Below are positions 1-8,212 of a stretch of 64,000 bases of DNA, one piece after another. The notes below the pieces were generated by a model, which saw only the letters and a program-made list of their open reading frames with translations, had not been told where the DNA came from and did not search any database. A program made the position numbers and the translations under genes. Position 1 is the first letter of the stretch; the number at the start of each line of letters is the position of its first letter. The stretch is from the NCBI RefSeq assembly GCF_934754935.1, contig NZ_CAKVJB010000006.1:1-64000 (forward strand), given 5' to 3'. Source of the DNA: an uncultured Holdemanella sp. (lineage in GTDB: Bacteria; Bacillota_I; Bacilli_A; Erysipelotrichales; Erysipelotrichaceae).

Positions 1-69
1 TCCCATAAATACAGGAAATTTCAACAATTTATTCAAAAATTCAATTGTAGTTATACATTTTTTACAAAG

Positions 70-501
70 TTAAGGCTGTTCTCTACACTTACCACAAACT
101 GAATAGTTTGGACAAGCATCTGTACACGCATTGTCTACGACTGTTCTTAATTGAGCTGGCATCATTGTCGTGATCTCATCATCATCATATCCAACCACAA
201 GACTTTTTTCCGATAAAAGAATCGGTCTTTTTAAAATTGATGGATTTTCCTGAATCAAAGATACAAGTTCTTTCACAGAATAATCTTCAATATCCTTATC
301 TAGCGCTTGAAAAGCCTTAGAACGAACTGAAATAATATCTTCCGTTCCATTTTCGCATCGCGACAATAAATATTTAATTTCACTTTCCTTCAACAATGAA
401 GTAAAAATATTTTTTTCAACAAATTCAATTTGGTTGTCCTTTAACCACTGTTTTGCCTTACGACAACTCGCACAACCTGGAGAAGTATATAAAATTACCA
501 T
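70..501 (-). CDS. spx: Spx/MgsR-family redox regulator (ArsC-like fold)
   Basis: Spx proteins bind the RNA polymerase alpha C-terminal domain and redirect transcription under thiol stress. The N-terminus begins MVILYTSPGCASC, with the CxxC switch at Cys10/Cys13. The RPI-like segment KRPILLSEKSLVVGY and the GYDDDEI region are typical of Spx. I start at the ATG at 501 because an AAGGAGG site lies 7-8 bases upstream; the longer frame would translate that site. The protein is 143 residues against the usual ~130. The extra tail carries four cysteines (CTDACPNYSVCGKC), which is not usual for Spx. The paralogues Spx and MgsR cannot be told apart here. Confidence 0.88.
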   Translation of the reverse strand: MVILYTSPGCASCRKAKQWLKDNQIEFVEKNIFTSLLKESEIKYLLSRCENGTEDIISVRSKAFQALDKDIEDYSVKELVSLIQENPSILKRPILLSEKSLVVGYDDDEITTMMPAQLRTVVDNACTDACPNYSVCGKCREQP

Positions 502-522
502 AATAATCGCCTCCTTCAATTA

Positions 523-551
523 ATTATATCATATCACTAGGTTTAAAAGAA
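523..551 (-). promoter_or_regulatory. Predicted promoter of the spx-like gene
   Basis: On the minus strand a TATAAT box (523-528) is preceded by TGA, giving an extended -10 element. A weak TTCTTT stands 17 bases upstream as -35. It lies about 20 bases ahead of the chosen start codon. Confidence 0.5.
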
Positions 552-555
552 ATAG

Positions 556-584
556 TTGTATCTATTATTTATATGTGCTATATT
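556..584 (+). promoter_or_regulatory. Predicted promoter of the HD-domain gene
   Basis: TTGTAT (556-561), a 17-base spacer and TATATT (579-584), just upstream of the GTGAGG ribosome binding site and ATG at 606. Confidence 0.5.
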
Positions 585-605
585 CTTCTCTAGTGAGGAC
601 AAAAA

Positions 606-1163
606 ATGGAAAAAGCTATTCTATCTAGAATTAATTTAAAAACACTGGATACAAATATCGCATACGATTATTTTGAAACCATTTCAGATTTAATTGATAC
701 AAAAGAAGTTCAAGATTTAAAAAAATGCAGCCAACACTTAGCTACATCACGCTTTCAACATTCATTGAATGTTTCCTATTATTCATTTTTGATTTGTAGA
801 AAACTTGGACTCGACGCCTATAGCGCAGCCCGTGCCGGTCTTTTACATGACCTATATTACTATGATTGGAAAACAGATAATGATCGTCCTTTAGAAGGAA
901 ATCATGTCAAGATTCATCCAATCATCGCTCTAGAAAACGCAAAAAATATTACAGTAACCAATCCAACCATTGATGATGCGATTTTACATCACATGTGGCC
1001 ACTTAAAACAAGCCACCCAAACACAAGTGTTGGATGGATCATTCAAGCTGTCGATAAATTCTGTGCCATTACAGAAATGGGACACCAATCCCTATTTAGA
1101 GCCAGTCGTTCAAACAATCTATTAAGCTATTGTATTCTATTTACATTTATATTGACAATGTAG
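606..1163 (+). CDS. HD-domain phosphohydrolase
   Basis: A 185-residue soluble protein with the metal-binding pattern of HD phosphohydrolases: RFQHSLNVSYYS supplies the first His, LLHDLYYYDW the HD doublet, and DAILHHMWPL and AVDKFCA later ligands. Family members hydrolyse phosphate esters of nucleotides or related molecules; the substrate here is unknown. It stands alone, divergent from the spx-like gene and convergent with the PHP gene. The last ~20 residues (LLSYCILFTFILTM) are oddly hydrophobic for this family, so a late frameshift is possible. I found no clear better reading frame. Confidence 0.75.
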   Translation: MEKAILSRINLKTLDTNIAYDYFETISDLIDTKEVQDLKKCSQHLATSRFQHSLNVSYYSFLICRKLGLDAYSAARAGLLHDLYYYDWKTDNDRPLEGNHVKIHPIIALENAKNITVTNPTIDDAILHHMWPLKTSHPNTSVGWIIQAVDKFCAITEMGHQSLFRASRSNNLLSYCILFTFILTM

Positions 1164-1195
1164 GCAGCTAGATTATCTAGCTGCCTTTAGTTTTT
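1163..1195 (+). terminator. Intrinsic terminator of the HD gene
   Basis: A perfect 10-bp stem (GGCAGCTAGA / TCTAGCTGCC, loop TTA) followed by TTTAGTTTTT. The HD stop codon touches its left arm. The last codons and stop of the convergent PHP gene lie within the right arm. Confidence 0.8.
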
Positions 1196-2066
1196 CCTTA
1201 AATTGTTCTAGCCAAACCGAACCATCTTTTTCTAAACCATATTCACCCATCTCAATGCTAGGCTTTTTCTCCCCATGAAAATCACTTCCACAAGTAATCA
1301 AAAGATGATGTTCCTTCGCTAAATTCTCATAATATACATTCTGCTCTGGCGTATGATAATTACTATATGCCTCAATACCATCTATTCCCGATTCAAATAA
1401 AATCTTCAACATTTCATCATTTTTATAAAACGTATTAAACGGATGCGCTACAACCGCAAGACCACCGGCTTCATGAATCTTTTTTACCGATTCTAAAAAA
1501 TCAGGCATAGGTACATACACAAATAAATCCGATCCATATTGGCATTTATCCCAAAAGAAATTAACTGGTGCAGGATCACTTCTTTTACCACCCGGAATAT
1601 AATCCTTAAAATCAGGAATATCTTGATAACGAGGATCATTAAACATATGTGTACACATCACAAACCATGGATTTTTACCATTTGCCTCTTTTAAAACAGC
1701 CTCTACATCAATTTCAACCCCATATTTTGCACGTAATTTATCACAACGAGTTGAAAATGCATTTCCAGACTTTACTTGTGTCTTCTCTAATAAATTTTGA
1801 AAATACTCATTTTCTATATCAATACCATACCCAAGTAAATGCACATCTGTATATCCAATACTTGTAGAACACTCAATGGCAGGAATCACTTCAATACCAG
1901 CCTCTTTGCCAAGTTTGATCATTTCCTTTACACCACTAATACAATCATGATCACTTAACGCAATGGTCTTTAAGCCTTTTTCTTTGGCAATTTCAATCAA
2001 TTCTTCAGGTGTAAACTGACCATCCCCCGAATAACAAGAATGCATATGTAAATCAAATCTATTCAT
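1173..2066 (-). CDS. PHP-domain phosphoesterase
   Basis: The N-terminus MNRFDLHMHSCYSGDGQFTP holds the HxH metal motif. LSDHDCISGVKE, IECSTS, VVAHPF and CGSDFHG follow in the order expected of a PHP domain. The 297-residue length fits the YciV/TrpH group. Characterised members act as 5'-3' exoribonucleases or 3',5'-nucleoside bisphosphate phosphatases, so this is the likely activity. It lies nine bases downstream of uppP and probably shares its transcript. An insert around residues 120-180 is longer than in the minimal domain. Confidence 0.82.
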   Translation of the reverse strand: MNRFDLHMHSCYSGDGQFTPEELIEIAKEKGLKTIALSDHDCISGVKEMIKLGKEAGIEVIPAIECSTSIGYTDVHLLGYGIDIENEYFQNLLEKTQVKSGNAFSTRCDKLRAKYGVEIDVEAVLKEANGKNPWFVMCTHMFNDPRYQDIPDFKDYIPGGKRSDPAPVNFFWDKCQYGSDLFVYVPMPDFLESVKKIHEAGGLAVVAHPFNTFYKNDEMLKILFESGIDGIEAYSNYHTPEQNVYYENLAKEHHLLITCGSDFHGEKKPSIEMGEYGLEKDGSVWLEQFKEKLKAAR

Positions 2067-2075
2067 ACTTACCTC

Positions 2076-2891
2076 TTACAAAACATAGAAAAATAAAATC
2101 ACAAAAATACCAAGAATAATGCGATACCATCCAAAAACAGTAAAGTCATGATTCTTTACATAATTCAATAATGCCTTTATCGCAAATAAGCTGACCACAA
2201 AAGCTACAAATGTTCCTAATAGTAATAAGAACAATTGTCCAAAACTAAAGAGTCCTACCTTTACTAAATATTTGATGACCTTTAAAAGACTTGCACCAAA
2301 CATTACAGGGATCGCTAAAAAGAAGGAAAATTCACTGGCAACTGTTCTTGAACAACCACAATATAAACCACCCAAAATTGTAGCTCCAGATCTTGATGTA
2401 CCTGGAATCAATGCCAAACATTGAAAACAGCCAATCTTTAAAGCCGATTTATAATCTAAGCGCTCAATGGTTTGAATCTTTTCTTTCTTTGGATGTTTCT
2501 CTACGAAAATAAAGATAATTCCATATACAATCAAAGTCATCGCAATCACAATATTCTTCGATAAATATTCCTCAATAATAGTATCCAACAATAAACCAAT
2601 GATGGCAGCAGGAATCACCCCTACAATTACCTTTGACCATAATTGAAGCGTTTGTTTCTTTTTCTTTGGCGATTTTCTTGCATCAAACGGATTCAATTTC
2701 TGATAGTACAAAACTAAAACCGCTAAAATACTACCAAATTGAATCACAACTTTGAATACCTCAAAGAATTTAGCTGGTTCTAGTGGCCAAATACTTGAAA
2801 ATAAAATCAAATGTCCCGTTGAAGAAATAGGTAACCACTCCGTAATTCCTTGAATGATACCTAAAAAAATCGTTTTAATAAGATCTATCAT
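2076..2891 (-). CDS. uppP: Undecaprenyl-diphosphate phosphatase
   Basis: Dephosphorylates undecaprenyl pyrophosphate so the lipid carrier can be reused for peptidoglycan and wall polymers. It is an integral membrane enzyme. The signature segments are intact: QGITEWLPISSTGHLIL near residue 14 and PGTSRSGATILGG near residue 163, with about eight hydrophobic segments over 271 residues. Its ATG overlaps the end of murD by four bases, implying translational coupling. The order mraY-murD-uppP puts lipid II synthesis and carrier recycling on one transcript. Confidence 0.95.
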   Translation of the reverse strand: MIDLIKTIFLGIIQGITEWLPISSTGHLILFSSIWPLEPAKFFEVFKVVIQFGSILAVLVLYYQKLNPFDARKSPKKKKQTLQLWSKVIVGVIPAAIIGLLLDTIIEEYLSKNIVIAMTLIVYGIIFIFVEKHPKKEKIQTIERLDYKSALKIGCFQCLALIPGTSRSGATILGGLYCGCSRTVASEFSFFLAIPVMFGASLLKVIKYLVKVGLFSFGQLFLLLLGTFVAFVVSLFAIKALLNYVKNHDFTVFGWYRIILGIFVILFFYVL

Positions 2892-4210
2892 TCTTCATTC
2901 CTTTTTGATGCATAATCATGAACCATCTCTTTAAAGATTTCTCCACGAATCTCATAATTCTTAAATTGATCAAAACTTGAACATGCAGGACACAACAAGA
3001 CAATATCACCAGGTTTGGCGAACAATACAGCCTTTTCAAACGCATCCTTCATTGTTTCTACACTTACTTGATTTGAGAAGATATCTTTAAATTTATCTTT
3101 TGTTTGTCCAAAAGAAATACATTTCTTGACAACCGCATCATATTGTTTCAAATCATCAAAAGAAATATGTTTATCCTTACCACCACATAGTAAGATCACA
3201 TTCTTTTCAAAAGCCGATAATCCAGCACAAGCCGCATGCGTATTTGTAGCCTTTGAATCATTATAGAAACGCACATTATCAATGGTATCCACATATTCAA
3301 TACGATGTTCTACACCACTAAATTCACGAATCACTTCTTGAATATTAAATAGTGAAACTCCCATTAAATAAGCCATACAACTTGCCATCATCGCATTTCC
3401 ACAATTGAATTCACCAACAATTTTTAAATCCGATAATTTAAACAATTGAATATCTTTATAGTAGGCATACTGATCATCTTTATATAAATCCACATCTTTT
3501 CTTTTCAAAGAAAAATCGATCACATTACAAGGAATGTTTTGTGCATACTTCACAACATTTTCATCATCCACATTACGAATAAAATAATCATCCGCATTAG
3601 TGTTTTCATAAATACGCATCTTACTTTCATAATAAGCTTCTAGACTATCCATATAATCCAAGTGATCCGGTGCTAGATTAGTGACAGTCGATACATGAGG
3701 TCTAAATGTTTCAATCCCTAACAATTGAAAGTTACTCAATTCTAAGGCTACATTATAATCTGTATCCGTATATTCTAAAGCCAATTCACATAGAGGCGTA
3801 CCAATATTTCCGGCAACCAAACTTTTCTTTTGACGATTCAACATCTCATATAATAAAGTTGTTACCGTTGTCTTTCCATCCGTACCTGTAACAGCTGCAT
3901 ATTCAAAGTTTTTCGCATAACGATATGCCACTTCAATTTCTGTATAGATTTTTGCGTTTTGTTCCACAAAATAATGTACAAAAGGCACACGATAAGGAAT
4001 TCCAGGATTCTTCACAATAAACGCATAATTTCTTTCTTTTAAAGAATCAGGATGTCCTTCATCAAACACTTCAATACCTAATGATTCTAATCCAGCCTTT
4101 TCATTGACTTTATTCGAATCCGTTAAAATAACATGATATCCATTCTTTAATAATAGTTTACTTACCGCAATACCACTGCGAGCCGCACCAATAACTAATA
4201 CAGTTTCCAT
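2888..4210 (-). CDS. murD: UDP-N-acetylmuramoylalanine--D-glutamate ligase
   Basis: Adds D-glutamate to UDP-MurNAc-L-Ala in the cytoplasmic stage of peptidoglycan synthesis. The N-terminal Rossmann segment VLVIGAARSGIAVSKLL, the Mur-ligase ATP site VTGTDGKTTVTTLL (~residues 109-122), LELSNFQLLGIE and the C-terminal NDSKATNTHA motif are visible. The length of 440 residues is typical. Asp replaces the more common Asn in the TGTNGK motif, a known variation. It begins one base after mraY. Confidence 0.95.
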   Translation of the reverse strand: METVLVIGAARSGIAVSKLLLKNGYHVILTDSNKVNEKAGLESLGIEVFDEGHPDSLKERNYAFIVKNPGIPYRVPFVHYFVEQNAKIYTEIEVAYRYAKNFEYAAVTGTDGKTTVTTLLYEMLNRQKKSLVAGNIGTPLCELALEYTDTDYNVALELSNFQLLGIETFRPHVSTVTNLAPDHLDYMDSLEAYYESKMRIYENTNADDYFIRNVDDENVVKYAQNIPCNVIDFSLKRKDVDLYKDDQYAYYKDIQLFKLSDLKIVGEFNCGNAMMASCMAYLMGVSLFNIQEVIREFSGVEHRIEYVDTIDNVRFYNDSKATNTHAACAGLSAFEKNVILLCGGKDKHISFDDLKQYDAVVKKCISFGQTKDKFKDIFSNQVSVETMKDAFEKAVLFAKPGDIVLLCPACSSFDQFKNYEIRGEIFKEMVHDYASKRNEE

Positions 4211-4211
4211 T

Positions 4212-5192
4212 CTACATTACCCCCAAAACAAGCCCAAGAATAGCTAAGATCACACCTACTAGTCTAAAGCGAGTTACAACCTTCTCTTCAGACCAGCCAC
4301 ACATTTCAAAATGGTGATGTAAAGGCGCCATCTTAAAGATTCTCTTATGTGTTTTTTTATAATACGTAACCTGTATAATTACACTTAAAACCTCTGCCAC
4401 AAACACAAATCCAATCACAACCAAAAGGATTTCTTGTTTTAAAACCATTGCGATTGCCGCTATAAAGCCACCTAGAGCCAAAGATCCAGTATCACCCATA
4501 AAGATCTTGGCTGGATGCTTATTGAATTTTAAATAGCCAAGTAAGGCAAAGATGACCATACAAATCAAACATGCCACATTATTTAGACCTTGGATGAATG
4601 CGAAAATCGCAAAAGGCACTAATGCGATCACCATTTGACCTGCACACAATCCATCTAAGCCATCCGTTAAATTTACGGCATTGGTTTCCGCTGTAAACAT
4701 CAAGAAGACTAAAATAAAGTAGAACCATGATAAATTGATTGTGACATCAAAAATAGGAATCCAAATATCTGTAGTCGAATTTGTACGATATAAGAAGAAA
4801 AACACAACCGCCAAAATAGATTGAAGTAAAAACTTATGTGCTGGCTTTAATCCCTCATTATTCTTTTGTACTACAATAATATAATCATCAATAAATCCAA
4901 CAACACCATATCCTACAAAGGCCAATAAAATAATGATTGTATTCATATCCAATTTAAATGGTGTAAAGAAAGAACCAATAATATAAACAAGTGTAGGTAC
5001 AATAATAAAGGCTAATCCACCCATCGTTGGCGTACCATTTTTCTTTTTATGACTTGCCAAACCCTCTTCTCTTTCAGTCTGTCCAAATTTAATTTTATGT
5101 AAATAATCAATCAATCCAGGCATGATTACTAACATAATAACCAATGTGACTAAACACATTCCAATAATCCATATATAATTCGAATTCAACAT
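4212..5192 (-). CDS. mraY: Phospho-N-acetylmuramoyl-pentapeptide-transferase
   Basis: Transfers phospho-MurNAc-pentapeptide to undecaprenyl phosphate, forming lipid I at the membrane. Diagnostic motifs are GTPTMGGLAFI, VGFIDDYI, the catalytic NLTDGLDGL, MGDTGSLALGG and PLHHHFE, across about ten membrane segments. I start at the ATG at 5192, preceded by AGAGGAG; the longer frame begins with TTG and would translate that site. The rest of the usual dcw cluster (murG, ftsW, murE) is not adjacent. Confidence 0.95.
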   Translation of the reverse strand: MLNSNYIWIIGMCLVTLVIMLVIMPGLIDYLHKIKFGQTEREEGLASHKKKNGTPTMGGLAFIIVPTLVYIIGSFFTPFKLDMNTIIILLAFVGYGVVGFIDDYIIVVQKNNEGLKPAHKFLLQSILAVVFFFLYRTNSTTDIWIPIFDVTINLSWFYFILVFLMFTAETNAVNLTDGLDGLCAGQMVIALVPFAIFAFIQGLNNVACLICMVIFALLGYLKFNKHPAKIFMGDTGSLALGGFIAAIAMVLKQEILLVVIGFVFVAEVLSVIIQVTYYKKTHKRIFKMAPLHHHFEMCGWSEEKVVTRFRLVGVILAILGLVLGVM

Positions 5193-5266
5193 TCTATCTA
5201 CTCCTCTTTTCAAAACACTATCATTATAACATTCTATTGAATTCGGAACAAATTTTAATTCAGGAC

Positions 5267-5295
5267 TTGAAATACAGGCTTGTTAATGGTATTAT
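5267..5295 (+). promoter_or_regulatory. Strong predicted promoter of rpmB
   Basis: TTGAAA (5267-5272), a 17-base spacer and TATTAT (5290-5295) with an upstream TGG forming an extended -10. It fits the constitutive expression expected of a ribosomal protein gene. Confidence 0.72.
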
Positions 5296-5338
5296 AGTTA
5301 AGCGATTGCGTAAATGAAAGAAAAAGGAGGACATTAAG

Positions 5339-5530
5339 ATGTCAAGAGTATGTGCAGTATCTGGAAAAGGTCCTTTATCTGGAAATAAACGTTCTCACTC
5401 AATGCGTGCTTCTCGCCGTAAATGGAACGTGAATCTTCAAAAAGTTCGTGTTGTAGTTGACGGAAAACCTCAAACTATCCGTGTTTCAGCTAGAACATTA
5501 AAAACATTGAAGAAACAAAACGCTATTTAA
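5339..5530 (+). CDS. rpmB: 50S ribosomal protein L28
   Basis: A 63-residue basic protein beginning MSRVCAVSGKGPLSGNKRSH, the L28 signature, and ending in a lysine-rich tail. AAGGAGG precedes the ATG. It is a single-gene unit, as in many firmicutes, with its own promoter and terminator. Only one Cys is visible, so the zinc-ribbon form is not indicated. Confidence 0.96.
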   Translation: MSRVCAVSGKGPLSGNKRSHSMRASRRKWNVNLQKVRVVVDGKPQTIRVSARTLKTLKKQNAI

Positions 5531-5571
5531 TTTTAGATAATTAGGATCCTTAAAAAAATTATGCATAAGAT

Positions 5572-5600
5572 AAAAAAGAAGAGTTAACTCTTCTTTTTTT
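5572..5600. terminator. Bidirectional terminator between rpmB and the convergent gene
   Basis: A perfect palindrome around GAAGAGTTAACTCTTC, extended by A-runs on the left and T-runs on the right, so it can terminate both strands. The stop codon of the minus-strand gene lies inside the stem. Confidence 0.8.
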
Positions 5601-5946
5601 CTTTTACACTATTAAATTTTTCATCCACACATTTGGCAACCTTCAAGTCTTGTTTGAATTGAAAATTATGTTGAACCACTGGATTTTTCGATATATATAC
5701 ATATACCTTATTTCCATTTAATAATTTAATTTCAACACCCACATATACTTTTTTCATTTCAACAAATATACTAGAATTCATAGTACTTACTAACACCTTA
5801 TGAGAAAACATAGGTGATTTATCTTTATATTTTGCATCTTCATATACAATTTGACTTGAAACAACATCATTAAATCGATAGTTTCCTAAACTTCCCGAAA
5901 GTATTGTGAACACTTTATTTTTCTCATCAAAAATTATACTATCCAT
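5584..5946 (-). CDS. Conserved-type hypothetical protein, 120 aa
   Basis: I do not recognise this family. The sequence alternates short beta-like runs (KVFTILSGSLGNYRF, KVYVGVEIKLLNGNKVYVYIS) and ends in a lysine-rich tail. There is no signal peptide or membrane segment, so it is probably a small cytoplasmic beta-rich protein. The open frame could begin at a GTG at 5958. AGGGGTGAT sits seven bases before the ATG at 5946, so I chose that start. It is a single gene with its own promoter and terminator. Confidence 0.6.
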   Translation of the reverse strand: MDSIIFDEKNKVFTILSGSLGNYRFNDVVSSQIVYEDAKYKDKSPMFSHKVLVSTMNSSIFVEMKKVYVGVEIKLLNGNKVYVYISKNPVVQHNFQFKQDLKVAKCVDEKFNSVKEKKKS

Positions 5947-5970
5947 GAAATTTATCACCCCTACAATCCT

Positions 5971-5999
5971 ATTATACCATCCACAATAGGCTAAAAGTG
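5971..5999 (-). promoter_or_regulatory. Predicted extended -10 promoter of the 120-aa gene
   Basis: On the minus strand TGGTATAAT (5971-5979) forms a clear extended -10. The -35 position reads CACTTT, a weak match. Confidence 0.5.
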
Positions 6000-6017
6000 C
6001 AGATTTCTCTGCACTTT
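5994..6017. terminator. Hairpin downstream of the GH112 gene, probable terminator
   Basis: A ten-base perfect inverted repeat (AAAGTGCAGA / TCTGCACTTT) with a four-base loop lies 34 bases past the GH112 stop on the minus strand. Only TTTT follows the stem, so termination may be partial. Confidence 0.5.
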
Positions 6018-6050
6018 CAGCTTGGCTCTATTTACTATTGGAGGATATTA

Positions 6051-8195
6051 TTAGATTTCAAACCATTGAATTTCGCATTCTGCTAATTCAACTTCAAAAC
6101 TTGAACCATCACCCTTATAAATTGTTGTAGTTTGAGGTTCATACGTATTATTTACAACACAGAAACTATTTGTAGAAGGATATACATTGACATCTACATT
6201 ATAGTTATCTGAATACCAACGCTTCATTTCATTTTCTTTATGTGCTGCAAAGAAGATTGCACGATACAATAATCTTACATTTTCAAAGCTAAATGGAAGA
6301 CCATTCATATAGATACCGCGACCCTTTCCATATTCATTTACAGCTAAATTCACATGAAGATCTTTTTCTGCCAAAATTTCAGTACCAGGAAGTGCATAAA
6401 CATCATTAATGCATTCTCCCCAATCTTCATGCTCTAATTGTTCTGTAATGAAATGATTTGGATGTACTTCCCAATTATATTTATCCGTATGCATTGTGAA
6501 ACCTAATTCTTTATCTACACCTAAAACATCATATAATGTGAAGTATTTACCGTTGCGGTTGATTGCGGTTGGCTCACCTACACCAATAAATCCACCACCC
6601 TGGTCTACATAACGACGAAGTGCCGTAATAATCGTTTCATCAAATTCAGCACCACCACTAAAGCTCGTATATGCTGAACCAATATTCATCACAACATCCA
6701 TATCATCTAAAATCGATGGATCTTTACGAATATCATCAAAACTAATAAAGCGAACATCGAATGGGAATCCACTCAACGCTTCCATTACACCTGTGTACGA
6801 ATAGATTTGTTTATACCAAATCGCATGATGAACTAAATGAGTACCCCAACGACGTAGTTCACCCCAACTATTGATCACACCTACTTTTAATAAATTGTGT
6901 GGAACCTGTTGATTTACATGTGAATATAAAGTACGGAATTCATCACAAACCTTTTCAATGTAATCAATAAATTCTGGGAAATCCAATGCCAATTTTAGAT
7001 ATCCACCATAACCAATTCGATCGACCGGACTACGCAAGATGGCTCTTCTTGCTGTGACCCAATTGACTTTTGCTTCTTTTAAAGGATCTCCATTTTCATG
7101 GAAAACATCTGGGAAGAAATATGGTAAAAATCTTCCTTCTGTATATTTAACACCCTTGATATCTGAAATCAAACGAAGTGTTGTTCCTGAACCAACAGAT
7201 CCTACAACCGCATCCAAACCAATCGATTCAAAATATTTTCCAAATGGCTCCGTACCAATCCAGTGATCGCCTAAAAACATCATCGCTTCTTTACCATATT
7301 CATGACAAATATCGACAAATTTCTTTGCGAGTTTACTAACTTCACGTTGTTGGAAATCCATAAAATCACGATATTCTTTCGTAGGTACGCAGAAAGTCGA
7401 ATTGTTAAATCCCTTATTAATAATATATTCCGCTCTAAATGGATAACCCACTTCTTTTTCAAATTGTTCCAAGATATATGGAGAAACAGATGCACTATAT
7501 CCAAACCAATCGACAAATTTTTCACGTGCAAACTCATCAAATTGTAAAGTGAACTGGTGGAAGAATGTTGTAAAACGAACAACATCTACATCATCTCTTT
7601 CTTCACAGAATTTTCTAAATTTATCTAAAACATACTTTTGTGTTTTAGGCTGTCTAACATCATACGTCATCTGATGCTCTTCATCTTTCCAATCGTTTGT
7701 TAGGGCATTATACATATGTACAGGATCCCAAATAACGAAAGCTAAAAAGCTTACTGTATACGCATGATATGGAATTGTATCATGAATGATGACTTCCTTT
7801 GTTTTTTCATCATAATCCCAATTTGTGATGACTTCATCTGTAGTACGATCAATCACTTCCCACCATCTATGATTGTCTTTTGTGTTTGGCTTTAATTGAT
7901 CTGAATAGAAATGCTGCATGATTTGAATCTTTAATTCTGTATCACGAGCCGTCACAAAATCACTCATCAAATACATTTGTTGAATTTCATCCGGATTTGC
8001 CTTAGCCCACGCATTATCTTTTCTTGTTGTATAATAAGTCGCATATTGTTTGATGTCCATTTTACGCAATTCTTCCGGCATATCCGTTCCATCACAGTCA
8101 CGAATCGCATCGGCTTTCCATCGATGAATGATTTCAATTGTCGCATCAATCACATCAACATCTGTTGGTACAGTTACTCTGCCTGTTTCAATCAT
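6051..8195 (-). CDS. lnpA: GH112 galacto-N-biose/lacto-N-biose phosphorylase
   Basis: Phosphorolyses Gal-beta-1,3-GlcNAc or Gal-beta-1,3-GalNAc into alpha-galactose 1-phosphate and the free HexNAc, in the cytoplasm. Over 714 residues it follows the bifidobacterial enzyme closely: an opening TGRVTVP, VSFLAFVIWDPVHMYN, VVRFTTFFHQFTL, and MMFLGDHWIGTEPF with the expected acid catalyst at Asp310. GVKYTEGRFLPYFFPD and the C-terminal GKGRGIYMNGLPFS are also present. The WDPV segment agrees with the GNB/LNB group, but a galactosyl-rhamnose phosphorylase in the same family is not excluded. It is the last gene of the ABC importer operon, which argues that its substrate is the imported disaccharide. 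Confidence 0.92.
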   Translation of the reverse strand: MIETGRVTVPTDVDVIDATIEIIHRWKADAIRDCDGTDMPEELRKMDIKQYATYYTTRKDNAWAKANPDEIQQMYLMSDFVTARDTELKIQIMQHFYSDQLKPNTKDNHRWWEVIDRTTDEVITNWDYDEKTKEVIIHDTIPYHAYTVSFLAFVIWDPVHMYNALTNDWKDEEHQMTYDVRQPKTQKYVLDKFRKFCEERDDVDVVRFTTFFHQFTLQFDEFAREKFVDWFGYSASVSPYILEQFEKEVGYPFRAEYIINKGFNNSTFCVPTKEYRDFMDFQQREVSKLAKKFVDICHEYGKEAMMFLGDHWIGTEPFGKYFESIGLDAVVGSVGSGTTLRLISDIKGVKYTEGRFLPYFFPDVFHENGDPLKEAKVNWVTARRAILRSPVDRIGYGGYLKLALDFPEFIDYIEKVCDEFRTLYSHVNQQVPHNLLKVGVINSWGELRRWGTHLVHHAIWYKQIYSYTGVMEALSGFPFDVRFISFDDIRKDPSILDDMDVVMNIGSAYTSFSGGAEFDETIITALRRYVDQGGGFIGVGEPTAINRNGKYFTLYDVLGVDKELGFTMHTDKYNWEVHPNHFITEQLEHEDWGECINDVYALPGTEILAEKDLHVNLAVNEYGKGRGIYMNGLPFSFENVRLLYRAIFFAAHKENEMKRWYSDNYNVDVNVYPSTNSFCVVNNTYEPQTTTIYKGDGSSFEVELAECEIQWFEI

Positions 8196-8212
8196 TTTTA
8201 TTTTCTCCTAAA

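Noticed and set aside
606..1163. Frameshift near the end of the HD-domain gene
   Set aside because: The hydrophobic tail is odd, but no other frame gives a convincing continuation before the terminator.
5947..5958. GTG start extending the 120-aa hypothetical protein by four residues
   Set aside because: The GTG overlaps the ribosome binding site; the ATG at 5946 has correct spacing.
7280..7585. 101-codon minus-strand frame inside the GH112 gene
   Set aside because: Another frame of a well-supported enzyme gene; no ribosome site or family resemblance.
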